Assembly (NCBI GenBank): GCA_026414125.1
Contig: JAOAJQ010000023.1
Location: 1-11,314 of the forward strand
Direction: 5' to 3'
Length of the DNA stretch: 11,314 nt
From: Thermoproteota archaeon
GTDB taxonomy: Archaea > Thermoproteota > EX4484-205 > JAAOZP01
Both the position numbers and the translations under genes were made by a program. The notes below the pieces were generated by a model. That model was not told the origin of the DNA. It made no database searches and was given only the letters and a program-made list of their open reading frames with translations. This document shows positions 1 through 6,843 of the stretch, piece by piece. Position 1 is the first letter of the stretch. Each line of letters begins with the position of its first letter.

Positions 1-735
1 GCTTACTAGTGCCTGGGCAGCCTCCCTAGCACCAGTCGGATTGTACCATGCAAAAAGCCACCTCACGTAAACCTTCGCCTCAGGATTAGCCTCCTTAACG
101 CCCAGTGCAAATGCATTAATATGTCTAAGTACTTCTGGTATCGGGTATGCTGCCACATAGCCCACCTTGTTACTCTTGGTTAAGGCACCAGCCATCAACC
201 CGTTCAGATAATAAACCTGATAGAAGTCCGCGAAGTATGTCCCGGAGTTAGGAGCTCTTTTGAAACCACTGCAGTGGAAGAACATTTTATTAGGATATTT
301 TCGAGCAACCTCTATTGTTGGATCCATGAAGCCGAAGCTGGTTGTGAAAACAACGTCAACATTCTCCTCAGTAATAAGTCTCTCAATATACCTCGCGGCC
401 TCGGCCTCTGGAACAGACTCTACGTAAACGGTTTCAAGCCAGGGGAAGATTTTTTCAACATACCTTCTTCCTTGATCATGTGCGGCAGTCCAACCGAAGT
501 CTTCAACAGGACCGACGTATATGAATCCTGCTTTAAGCTTTCTAACGAGTGAGCTGACGTTTTGCTGAAGCTGATTGTAAAGTGTTTGAAGCTGATTGTA
601 TGATGTTTGAAGCTGATTGTATTGTGACTCAGAAACCTTGCCTGCACCACCCACGAAGTATCCTGCAGCCAGTCCTATTATGAGGGAGATTGCTATCAGA
701 AGAATCGTCGTCCCGCCAAACTTGGACAGGCTCAT
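1..735 (-). CDS. BMP/PnrA-family ABC substrate-binding protein, 3' end outside window
   Basis: The first 245 residues are visible; the gene runs off the left edge. Family knowledge: BMP (basic membrane protein, PF02608) proteins are surface-anchored receptors for ABC importers, often of nucleosides. Seen: a short N-terminus followed by one hydrophobic segment (about residues 8-28) that could be a signal peptide or anchor, with no clear lipobox cysteine. Residues about 36-60 form a coiled-coil-like linker made of YNQLQ repeats. The BMP core starts near residue 68 with GFIYVGPVEDFGWTAAHDQG, the classic first strand and ligand loop, then VDVVFTTSFGFMDP and MFFHCSGF. The ATG at 735 is chosen because the hydrophobic segment follows directly and a TATA-like box lies about 30 bases upstream. 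No ABC ATPase or BMP-type permease is visible; they could lie beyond the left edge. The ligand cannot be told from what is seen. Confidence 0.9.
   Translation of the reverse strand, partial: MSLSKFGGTTILLIAISLIIGLAAGYFVGGAGKVSESQYNQLQTSYNQLQTLYNQLQQNVSSLVRKLKAGFIYVGPVEDFGWTAAHDQGRRYVEKIFPWLETVYVESVPEAEAARYIERLITEENVDVVFTTSFGFMDPTIEVARKYPNKMFFHCSGFKRAPNSGTYFADFYQVYYLNGLMAGALTKSNKVGYVAAYPIPEVLRHINAFALGVKEANPEAKVYVRWLFAWYNPTGAREAAQALVS
566..621 (-). repeat. Three tandem 21-bp units coding a heptad linker
   Basis: The 14-mer TGAAGCTGATTGTA (plus strand) occurs at 566-579, 587-600 and 608-621, exactly 21 bases apart. Each unit encodes seven residues around YNQLQ in the BMP-family protein, so the DNA repeat is an in-frame heptad repeat between the membrane segment and the binding domain. 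The spacing and near-identity suggest recent expansion by slippage or unequal exchange. Confidence 0.85.
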
Positions 736-764
736 CTTGGTTCGAAAGCCGATGAGGAGGGAAG

Positions 765-772
765 CATTTAAG
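765..772 (-). promoter_or_regulatory. TATA-like box for the BMP-family gene
   Basis: The minus strand reads CTTAAATG, centred about 33 bases before the ATG at 735. A start site about 26 bases downstream would leave a leader of only a few bases. No purine-rich ribosome binding site precedes the ATG, which fits near-leaderless expression. Confidence 0.4.
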
Positions 773-806
773 TTTTTACAATAAGGGCAGTTTGAAGCAC
801 GCAAGA

Positions 807-824
807 TTAACATGGAAATGTTAA
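807..824. promoter_or_regulatory. Perfect 7-bp inverted repeat, possible operator
   Basis: TTAACAT-GGAA-ATGTTAA is a perfect inverted repeat with a 4-base spacer. It lies upstream of the TATA-like box of the BMP-family gene, and a second TGTTAAAT at 831-838 repeats its right half. This is the size and symmetry of a site for a dimeric helix-turn-helix regulator. The regulator is unknown, and A/T-rich composition raises the odds of chance symmetry. Confidence 0.35.
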
Positions 825-864
825 ATCCATTGTTAAATATTAAACGGAGAGATGATGCGGAGTA

Positions 865-884
865 TAACGTTTAAAAGGACGTTA
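865..884. promoter_or_regulatory. Inverted repeat flanking a TATA-like box
   Basis: TAACGT (865-870) and ACGTTA (879-884) flank TTAAAAGG; TTTAAAAG at 870-877 is a good archaeal TATA candidate reading rightward. A protein bound to the arms would cover the TATA box, so repression is a natural reading. Transcription would start near 900, just before an ATG at 904 and about 120 bases before the permease start. Confidence 0.35.
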
Positions 885-903
885 CGACCAAATGTAGTAA
901 CAA

Positions 904-984
904 ATGGTTGATTTGATCACTCTGCCCACGATATTATTCAGGAAAAAATTTCATGTAGAGGGCTATAATTACGAGGCTTGTTGA
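904..984 (+). CDS. Possible 26-codon small ORF, unproven
   Basis: An ATG at 904 opens a 26-codon frame beginning MVDLITLPTILF and ending EAC before TGA (982-984). It sits about 30 bases after the TTTAAAAG box at 870-877, the usual spacing for a leaderless archaeal message. A frame this short in A/T-rich DNA can easily arise by chance, and no homologue is recognised. It could be a leader peptide, part of an untranslated leader or nothing. Confidence 0.12.
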   Translation: MVDLITLPTILFRKKFHVEGYNYEAC

Positions 985-987
985 AAG

Positions 988-994
988 TTTATAT
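988..994 (+). promoter_or_regulatory. TATA box for the FtsX-type permease
   Basis: TTTATAT is centred about 29 bases before the GTG at 1020. Archaeal transcription starts about 26 bases after the TATA centre, so the message would begin almost at this GTG. That supports the GTG over the upstream in-frame TTG at 978, which lies before the box. Confidence 0.5.
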
Positions 995-1019
995 CTTTCA
1001 GCTTCAAGAAGGCGTTAAA

Positions 1020-3977
1020 GTGAAAAAGACCCTCTTTCAAAGTACCTGCAGAATAACGTTAAGCCTAGTAGTAATAATTCTCCTTTTTAACTCTGAAGCC
1101 CTCTTTAGGAGTTTAATTACTGTTTCCGGTTCAATAGTTGTCCCAGTAAAGATTAGTTTCGAAGGACGGTTTGAAGCCGGAGATATTGCAAATGGTTCTA
1201 TTCTCATAACTTCAGGCACCGTGGTCCTCGGAAACGCATTGTTCCATGTTTCAAAAACTTCAGGAGAGCCTAGTGATGCTTTAAACCACGTTATAACGAC
1301 TCAGGGGAAGCTTTACTCGGAATCCATAAGCCTCGGGCAAAACTATGTGATGAGGCTGGCTGCAGTTTATACTGCTTTAGACGCTAATACAGTTAGCGTG
1401 AGCTTCGGATATGGAGATGCTTACTCTGGTTCAACCTCCATATTAATACCACGCGGCTATGGTAGACGTAGTCTCCTCATTAACGCCACCGGTATTCTAG
1501 CATTATCCGGGGACAGTGTCACCCTATTTGCCGAGGGAGAAGCGCTTATACCTGAAGAGAGAGAAGACCTGCGAAACGGTTGTCTAACAGTCATAAGAAA
1601 GGAAGCGCCGAACGTGGAAGCAGTCGGATTCGAGTTTTGGGGTATTTGGGGAATGGGGGGTTGGGAGGATGATGAAAACTACTATGTACCTGTACCTCAG
1701 GAAGGCTATGTGACGCTTTTTGCCTTCTTAAGCCCTGAAAGCAGGCTGGCTGGACTGCTAAGCAAGTATGGCACCGTGTCCTCTTCATCGAGAGGAGTAG
1801 GGATACCGATGAACATTTCCTGCAGAACAAGCAACATTAGCATAGCGCTTCTAGAAGTTGAACGGTTAAAGGAGTTTCTCGAATCCTTCGCTTCCGAGGA
1901 AAGAGTCTTCCTGTCTAGAGTAGGTTTCGACGCCGAAAAATATTTAAAAGAAGTCGACTACGCCATGATGCTGCTAAGGGAGAGCGAGACCGCTTTCGCG
2001 AAAGGCGATTGGGAAACTGGCTCAGGATTCTTCGAGAAAAGCATTGTTAAGACTGAGAACGCGCTTGACGCTTTAAGCCAAGCTAAGAGTGACAGTATTG
2101 CAATGTTCCTCTTCCTCATCGCATTTACCTTCTTTGTCTCATCGATCTCAGGTGCATTGATCGAGAAAAGAAGGAGGATTGTAATTACGGGAGTATTTGT
2201 AGCACTCATTTTTATTGAGATATTGTTCATTCCACAGGCTAGGATGGCGATTGCGGTTCTTAACCCTGGAGCTATTTCCCGTCTGTCGTCAGCATCAATA
2301 ATCGTGTCATTGTTCACAGCTATCACAACGCTGCTGGTATTAGGCATAATGGTGCTGGAAGCTAAGGGAACGCTTCTAAGTGATCTTTTCTGGTATTCCG
2401 TCAAAAGCATGCGTAAAAGAATATTCCGGACAATTCTAACTATAGTTACTATAGCGGTTGTCTCCGCAGCCTCCGGTAGTCTTTTGGCAATCGGCACACT
2501 GACAACAATAAGGGAAGTGGCTTACCCTTCGGAATTCCGTGGAATAAGCATCAGCGCTCACGTTACTACAGTAACTACTATTTTCAGAGGGATGGACCAG
2601 AAGAACGAGATTTTAATCAGCGAGGTTTTTCAACCAATACCGCACTGGCAGGTGAAATGGCTCTCCAGCATGGAAGGTGTTGAGAAAAAGTATATTGTTG
2701 CAGTCTCTCAAATTCTCGTTTCTAAGGAAGGGAGGAGAACCAGAGCCTTCTTAGTAGCTACTAATGCCTCGACAATAGAAGGGACAGCTGTTTCAGCTGA
2801 TTTGGCGGAGACGCTGAATATTGAAGAAGGCGAGTCCATAATCATCATGGGAAGAAATGTTTTAGAAACCAGGGTAAACACGGTTCTGGAAGAACCTTTA
2901 AAGCTGAAGGATGGAGTTCCGCTAGACGAGGTTGAAGGACCTCTCGTAGTGACAAGTCTAGCACCTCCCACGGAGCCTTTAACAGTCTACAGACTTCTGC
3001 TCGAAGGCGATTTCTCACGCGATGTTTCTAAGAGGCTTCTGGAAACTAGTTACGAGAGAGACTCGAATTTCACAGTAATGATGGGTGCACAGATAACAAC
3101 GCAAACTTTCAGGTCTTTCAGAATAGGTTTAGGCTCAGGCGAAGAGACTACTTGCCTACTAATAGTGGGCGAGCTCCAGCAGTTCGCTAGTGCTCCAGAG
3201 CTACTTATTCTAATAGGGCTCGCTTCCCTAATGATCGTAACAACGCTACTAGGCTCGCTTTACGAGCGCCATGGAGAATACTCAACCCTAAGTGCACTCG
3301 GCGCCAGCCCTGGTCACGTTTCCCTCCTGTTACTCGTCGAAGGCCTAAGCTACGGTCTTTTAGGAGGAGCCTTGGGATATGTTTTAAGCCAGTTTCTTCA
3401 AACATACATCTCAACTCCCGTGACCCTTGTGAAGCCCTATGTGTTCAGCTCAATGCTGGCCAGCTTTCTTGTGGCAATATTATCCTCCTTGGTGGGGGGA
3501 ATTATACCGGCTAGGAAAGTTATTTTGAAAGTTGTGCCCAGCCGGTTCATGTTCAGGAAGATTGAGGAGGCTAAGCTGTTCAAGGATCATGCTGAATCAG
3601 TAATACCTTTGAGAATAGTTGATGATGCGAACTATTTCGTCGATTATGTTTCCTCATTAACTAAGAGGCCGCCGCCAATGCTTTTGGGACCAATATATAT
3701 AGAGGTAACACCGGTAAAGGAGCAGGGCGGAATTAATGCTGTTGAAATTCTTTTAAACTATAGGGGGCAGAGGGTGGCAGCTTATAGGGTCCGTCTAGTC
3801 ATACCTGAGAACCCTGGGAAAACGGTAAGAGCTTTGGCTTATTCTGCCACAGGCCAGTGGGGAATCGATCACAAGTTCTGCGCCAGAGAAATGCTGACGA
3901 CGCTTAGAGAAGACCTGTTGCAATACGTAGACTGGAGGAAGCAGGTTGAAAAAGAAAAGGATAAGGCGGTCATTTAA
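1020..3977 (+). CDS. FtsX/MacB-type membrane permease, very long (985 aa)
   Basis: Seen (numbered from GTG 1020): an N-terminal hydrophobic segment (about 9-32); a large beta-rich outer region to about 290 and a helical stretch to 356; hydrophobic segments near 358-382, 387-405, 425-447 and 469-494; a second outer domain about 495-725; segments near 727-747, 770-796 and 808-830; and a soluble C-terminal tail of about 150 residues. The FtsX signature (PF02687) is clear near 747-790: YERHGEYSTLSALGASPGHV, then VEGLSYGLLGGALG. Family knowledge: such proteins form ABC complexes with a separate ATPase and usually drive export or envelope remodelling rather than pore-type import. FtsX/MacB proteins are commonly 300-650 residues, so the front region and tail are extra. 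No ATPase is adjacent. An upstream in-frame TTG at 978 would add 14 residues but lies before the TATA box. The stop is TAA. Substrate unknown. Confidence 0.82.
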   Translation: MKKTLFQSTCRITLSLVVIILLFNSEALFRSLITVSGSIVVPVKISFEGRFEAGDIANGSILITSGTVVLGNALFHVSKTSGEPSDALNHVITTQGKLYSESISLGQNYVMRLAAVYTALDANTVSVSFGYGDAYSGSTSILIPRGYGRRSLLINATGILALSGDSVTLFAEGEALIPEEREDLRNGCLTVIRKEAPNVEAVGFEFWGIWGMGGWEDDENYYVPVPQEGYVTLFAFLSPESRLAGLLSKYGTVSSSSRGVGIPMNISCRTSNISIALLEVERLKEFLESFASEERVFLSRVGFDAEKYLKEVDYAMMLLRESETAFAKGDWETGSGFFEKSIVKTENALDALSQAKSDSIAMFLFLIAFTFFVSSISGALIEKRRRIVITGVFVALIFIEILFIPQARMAIAVLNPGAISRLSSASIIVSLFTAITTLLVLGIMVLEAKGTLLSDLFWYSVKSMRKRIFRTILTIVTIAVVSAASGSLLAIGTLTTIREVAYPSEFRGISISAHVTTVTTIFRGMDQKNEILISEVFQPIPHWQVKWLSSMEGVEKKYIVAVSQILVSKEGRRTRAFLVATNASTIEGTAVSADLAETLNIEEGESIIIMGRNVLETRVNTVLEEPLKLKDGVPLDEVEGPLVVTSLAPPTEPLTVYRLLLEGDFSRDVSKRLLETSYERDSNFTVMMGAQITTQTFRSFRIGLGSGEETTCLLIVGELQQFASAPELLILIGLASLMIVTTLLGSLYERHGEYSTLSALGASPGHVSLLLLVEGLSYGLLGGALGYVLSQFLQTYISTPVTLVKPYVFSSMLASFLVAILSSLVGGIIPARKVILKVVPSRFMFRKIEEAKLFKDHAESVIPLRIVDDANYFVDYVSSLTKRPPPMLLGPIYIEVTPVKEQGGINAVEILLNYRGQRVAAYRVRLVIPENPGKTVRALAYSATGQWGIDHKFCAREMLTTLREDLLQYVDWRKQVEKEKDKAVI

Positions 3978-3982
3978 ACCTT

Positions 3983-5305
3983 TTACCTAAGGTGGCCAGT
4001 TAAGTTCTTGGCTACAGCTTCCACCATCCTATCAGCCAATTCAGATATTTTAAGCTCTTTTAGACCTGATAATGCTGTTTCCAAAGTATTGTTCAATGGA
4101 GAGTACCATTTCTCAGGTATTCCTTTAAAGCCAACCATGGCTCCAACTATGGATCCTACTGTCGCACCATTGCAGTCCGTGTCGAGACCGCCAGACACGC
4201 TTAAACAGACAGATTTCCCGAAGTCTCTCTCACCATAGAGAAGAGATAAGACAACTATAACTGCATTGTTTATCGTGTGAACCGGGTGGTAACGTCCATA
4301 TTTCAACATTGCCTCCTCGTAGGCTGTGTCAAAGTCTCCATGCTTCCTCCAAAGGTCGATGCAGTGCCTGACTGCCTCAGCCAGCCTGCTTTCCCGAGGT
4401 ATGCATGAGAGACCCTTCTTAATGGCTTCCAGCGGGTCTGATTCAGCGAAGGCTGATGCAACCATAGCTGCAATTAGCATCTCCCCGTAAATCCCGTTTT
4501 TAACATGAGAAAGCCTAGCATCCCTGTAAGCCATCTCCGCTGCAGACCATGGTCTTTTCGGGTTTGCATAGCCCCATGGGTCAGCTCTTATTTGAGCCCC
4601 TATCCACTCTCTGAAAGGATTCCAGAAGATTGCTGTCTCAGGAGGCTTAAGGCCGAGAGTAAGGTTCCTGTAAGCCTCCCTCTCAGCAGTGTAAGTAAGA
4701 TTAAAAGGCAGTCTGTTCAACCATTCTTCAGCAACATCGTCAGTTGTGAAGTTAAAGCCTTTCCTTTCCAGCAGAAGGAGGCCAAGTATAGTATAATCTA
4801 AGTCATCATCCCTTAGAGCCCTACTCAAGTTCCCGCGAAGCCCGCCTGTTACATAGTATGTTTGGAGGCTTTTCTCCACACGAGGTATTAGCTCAGGAAT
4901 ATAGTATTCAAGCGGATAACAGCCAGCTTTCTTAAGGTATTCTTCTATCGAGTCCCTAGACCAGCCTTCCACAGGCTTCCCAAGCATATTCCCTATGACT
5001 CTGCCAAACCAAGCACCCAGCATTCTGTCCAGCAATTCATGTCTGCTTATCCATGTTTCTTCATCTTTCGGCAGATCAGCGTCTCTCTTAATCTCCTCCA
5101 GACTATCAGGTTCGACATATGACCACCCAGGCACAGTAGGCGAGGACAATATTTCCCCATAGAGTTTGTCCAGTTCACTATGCCCTATTCTAAGCTTGCT
5201 TAAAGAACCGAGTCTCTCCTTGAGCTCTTCTACATTCCTCCCTTCTTCAGCAGCTTGAACAAGCTCGAATCCTAAAAGCCAAGTCTTCCTTTCGACAGTT
5301 AGCAT
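3983..5305 (-). CDS. ADP-ribosylglycohydrolase-family protein
   Basis: A 440-residue protein of the ADP-ribosylglycohydrolase/DraG family (PF03747), enzymes that remove ADP-ribose from proteins or related adducts using a two-metal centre. Seen: LGAWFGRVIGNMLGKPVEGW (96-115), matching the family GxxxGDxLGxPxE entry but with Asn where Asp is common; RDDDLDYT (165-172), equivalent to the metal-binding DDT motif; and SGGLDTDCNGATVG (371-384), the second metal-binding motif. EWIGAQIRADPWGY and AAEMAYRDARLSHVKNGIYG in the middle fit the all-helical core. About 90 residues precede the core and are not explained by it. The metal motifs look intact, so activity is likely; the substrate is not known. 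It has its own promoter and ends 5 bases from the convergent permease. The ATG at 5305 is chosen for TATA spacing. Confidence 0.87.
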   Translation of the reverse strand: MLTVERKTWLLGFELVQAAEEGRNVEELKERLGSLSKLRIGHSELDKLYGEILSSPTVPGWSYVEPDSLEEIKRDADLPKDEETWISRHELLDRMLGAWFGRVIGNMLGKPVEGWSRDSIEEYLKKAGCYPLEYYIPELIPRVEKSLQTYYVTGGLRGNLSRALRDDDLDYTILGLLLLERKGFNFTTDDVAEEWLNRLPFNLTYTAEREAYRNLTLGLKPPETAIFWNPFREWIGAQIRADPWGYANPKRPWSAAEMAYRDARLSHVKNGIYGEMLIAAMVASAFAESDPLEAIKKGLSCIPRESRLAEAVRHCIDLWRKHGDFDTAYEEAMLKYGRYHPVHTINNAVIVVLSLLYGERDFGKSVCLSVSGGLDTDCNGATVGSIVGAMVGFKGIPEKWYSPLNNTLETALSGLKELKISELADRMVEAVAKNLTGHLR

Positions 5306-5327
5306 AAGTAATTAATTGGAATTAAGC

Positions 5328-5335
5328 AATTAAAG
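5328..5335 (-). promoter_or_regulatory. TATA-like box for the ADP-ribosylglycohydrolase gene
   Basis: The minus strand reads TTTAATTG, centred 26 bases before the ATG at 5305, so transcription would start at the ATG itself. No ribosome binding site is visible, consistent with a leaderless message. Confidence 0.4.
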
Positions 5336-5453
5336 TTTTAGCAGATAGCATCTTCCAGCTCAGCAACTTATCATAAGAAATGCGTGGGATGACGGATTCT
5401 CAGCCGCGATGAACCTCCCGTGAATTGAATGCCAAGCCATTCTTCGCATAAGG

Positions 5454-5461
5454 CATAAATC
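5454..5461 (+). promoter_or_regulatory. TATA-like box for the AEC transporter gene
   Basis: CATAAATC is centred about 33 bases before the ATG at 5490. The predicted start near 5483 falls after the alternative TTG at 5472, which supports the ATG; GAGGA lies just before it. The rest of the 5306-5489 gap shows no further gene or RNA. Confidence 0.4.
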
Positions 5462-5489
5462 TTTCATAAGGTTGAAGAAGCCTGAGGAA

Positions 5490-6422
5490 ATGAGTTTCAA
5501 AGTCGCTTTGAGAACAAGTGTTCCAATACTTTTTCTTATTGGCCTCGGCTATCTGTCCCGGAAAACCAGTCTTTTAAAGGAGGGGGATGAACGAGTTCTG
5601 AACACATACGTATACTATTTTGCGCTGCCAGCACTATTCATAGCAGATTTAGCTGAAACCCGGTTTACTTGGAACCATGTTGCGTTTATGTTCGCTGGAG
5701 TAGCACCGATAATCGTAATTTTAGGAGTATATATAATGCTTTACTTGACGCTAAAATTTTCCAGAAAAACATTCTACCTGCTGGTGGTGACGACGATTTT
5801 CGGCAGCACAGCATTCTTCGGCATTCCTTTCCTTATGTTTGCTTTACCACTTGTTGCAGAAAAACCAGCTGCACTTGCCGCAGCGTCAATATCCATAGTA
5901 AGCGTTTCAATCTCATTAGTCTTTCTGGAAACCTACCGCCTTAAGGACTCTGGTTTAAGAAGGAATACGGTATTAGTTGCTAAAAGACTTTCTAGAAACC
6001 CTCTAGTTATCTCTATACTCGTTGGACTGTTAACATCTCTTATTAATATCGATATTCCACAACCATTATCAACCGTACTGCACATGCTTGGAAACACGAC
6101 TGCAACAATAGCGATTTTCCTATTAGGCGTTATTTTATACGGGAGAAGATATATTCAGTTAAAAGAAGCCTTTGGTTTAAGTCTTCTCAGAATACTAGTG
6201 TTACCGACGATCAGCCTCTTCACATCCTTGCTAATTGGTCTCCAGCCGCTAGAGAGAACTGTTTTGATCATAATGCATTCGGTTCCATTAGCAGTTTCAA
6301 CGGTGATCCTCAGCGATCGCTATGATTTCCACAGGGAGATTGTCTCCACGATAGTTTTACTATCATCTCTGGGCGCAAGCATATATCTGAACATCTGGCT
6401 TTTAATATCAATTTCCCTCTAA
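5490..6422 (+). CDS. AEC-family (auxin efflux carrier-like) transporter
   Basis: A 310-residue, very hydrophobic protein with about ten predicted membrane segments, arranged as two halves of five separated by a polar stretch near residues 150-172. Family knowledge: the AEC family (PF03547; includes bacterial malonate/malate carriers and plant PIN proteins) moves organic anions or amino-acid-like solutes by secondary transport. Seen: SVPILFLIGLGYLSRKTSLL at the start, typical of the first helix; TIFGSTAFFGIPF near 102-114; SRNPLVISILVGLL opening the second half; and MHSVPLAVSTVILSDRYDF near 262-280, the conserved end motif. The length is normal. The ATG at 5490 is preferred to the TTG six codons upstream. 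It is divergent from the ADP-ribosylglycohydrolase gene across 184 bases. The solute cannot be inferred. Confidence 0.88.
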   Translation: MSFKVALRTSVPILFLIGLGYLSRKTSLLKEGDERVLNTYVYYFALPALFIADLAETRFTWNHVAFMFAGVAPIIVILGVYIMLYLTLKFSRKTFYLLVVTTIFGSTAFFGIPFLMFALPLVAEKPAALAAASISIVSVSISLVFLETYRLKDSGLRRNTVLVAKRLSRNPLVISILVGLLTSLINIDIPQPLSTVLHMLGNTTATIAIFLLGVILYGRRYIQLKEAFGLSLLRILVLPTISLFTSLLIGLQPLERTVLIIMHSVPLAVSTVILSDRYDFHREIVSTIVLLSSLGASIYLNIWLLISISL

Positions 6423-6451
6423 ACCTGGTTCTCGATCCAAAGCATAGTTCG

Positions 6452-6456
6452 AAAAA
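6452..6456 (-). terminator. T-tract after the small CxxC gene
   Basis: The minus strand reads CGTTTTTCG about 30 bases past the stop of the 6485-6757 gene. Archaeal RNA polymerase stops at short T-runs without needing a hairpin, so this is a plausible weak terminator. Confidence 0.25.
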
Positions 6457-6484
6457 CGTACATTGACAAGCATTGTTGGTTTAG

Positions 6485-6757
6485 CTAATCTTTTTTCAAG
6501 CAGTACACAACCCTGATCTTCCCTGGCTCATACTCCTTAAAGTTTAAAATCTCAATGCCCACGTCGACAAGCCTCTGAAGCTCATATATGAAATCTTCAA
6601 GGTAATCGTAGACTCCACAGGTCTGGCAGAAAATTCCTTCGAAATCAATAGTAAGTCCGTCCTCCCGAATCTCGATGAGCCTAGCCCTAGCCTCTGGACT
6701 TCGATACTTGTTATACTCATCTACGGCTTTTAAAACTGCCTCCTCAAGCCTTTTCAT
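6485..6757 (-). CDS. Small conserved-looking CxxC protein, function unknown
   Basis: A 90-residue acidic/basic mixed protein with no membrane segment, and not a family I recognise by name. Seen: a helical start (MKRLEEAVLKAVDEYNKYRS), then a strand-rich part with GLTIDFEGIFCQTCGVYDY; the CQTC motif (about 44-47) could bind metal or act in thiol chemistry, but one CxxC alone does not prove either. A helix DYLEDFIYELQRLVDVGIE and a final strand KIRVVYCLKKD follow. It is the only complete gene in the window that ends with TAG. Reading through that TAG would run into the convergent AEC gene, so here TAG most likely stops translation. A TATA-like box lies 26 bases before the ATG, and the gene is divergent from the alkyltransferase gene. 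Confidence 0.72.
   Translation of the reverse strand: MKRLEEAVLKAVDEYNKYRSPEARARLIEIREDGLTIDFEGIFCQTCGVYDYLEDFIYELQRLVDVGIEILNFKEYEPGKIRVVYCLKKD
6491..6496 (+). terminator. T6 tract after the AEC transporter gene
   Basis: Six Ts follow the AEC stop by about 70 bases, inside the 3' end of the convergent small gene. This is a plausible archaeal T-tract terminator, but it is also simply the lysine codons of the opposite gene. Confidence 0.25.
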
Positions 6758-6779
6758 AAGCTCTCTATAAGCATAACAG

Positions 6780-6787
6780 GTTTATAA
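6780..6787 (-). promoter_or_regulatory. TATA box for the small CxxC gene
   Basis: The minus strand reads TTATAAAC, centred 26 bases before the ATG at 6757, which is ideal spacing for a leaderless message. Confidence 0.5.
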
Positions 6788-6818
6788 GAATAAGTTTTTC
6801 CAGCATAGCGTGCTAAAG

Positions 6819-6827
6819 GGTTTAAAT
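6819..6827 (+). promoter_or_regulatory. TATA box for the alkyltransferase gene
   Basis: GGTTTAAAT lies about 20 bases before the ATG at 6844 and about 26 before an in-frame GTG at 6850. The spacing fits a leaderless start at either codon, slightly better at the GTG. Confidence 0.45.
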
Positions 6828-6843
6828 TCCCGCATGCCTCAAC

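Noticed and set aside
978..1019. TTG at 978 as the start of the permease
   Set aside because: It lies before the TATA box at 988-994, so the expected transcript would not contain it; GTG 1020 fits the promoter spacing.
1958..2497. Long antisense open frame (179 codons) inside the permease gene
   Set aside because: It mirrors the permease codons on the other strand and has no promoter, start signal or recognisable motif; the sense frame has clear FtsX features.
1..3977. BMP protein and FtsX-type permease as one ABC system
   Set aside because: They are divergent, FtsX-type proteins are not the known partners of BMP receptors, and no ATPase is in the window; proximity alone is not enough.
5385..5440. 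GATGA motifs in the 5306-5489 gap as a C/D guide RNA
   Set aside because: No matching CTGA box at a sensible distance on the same strand.
5472..5489. TTG at 5472 as the start of the AEC transporter
   Set aside because: It lies before the predicted transcript start; ATG 5490 has GAGGA just upstream and gives the typical family N-terminus.
6419..6487. TAG of the 6485-6757 gene read through as pyrrolysine
   Set aside because: Readthrough adds 22 residues without recognisable sequence, meets another TAG and runs into the convergent AEC gene, so a plain stop is simpler.
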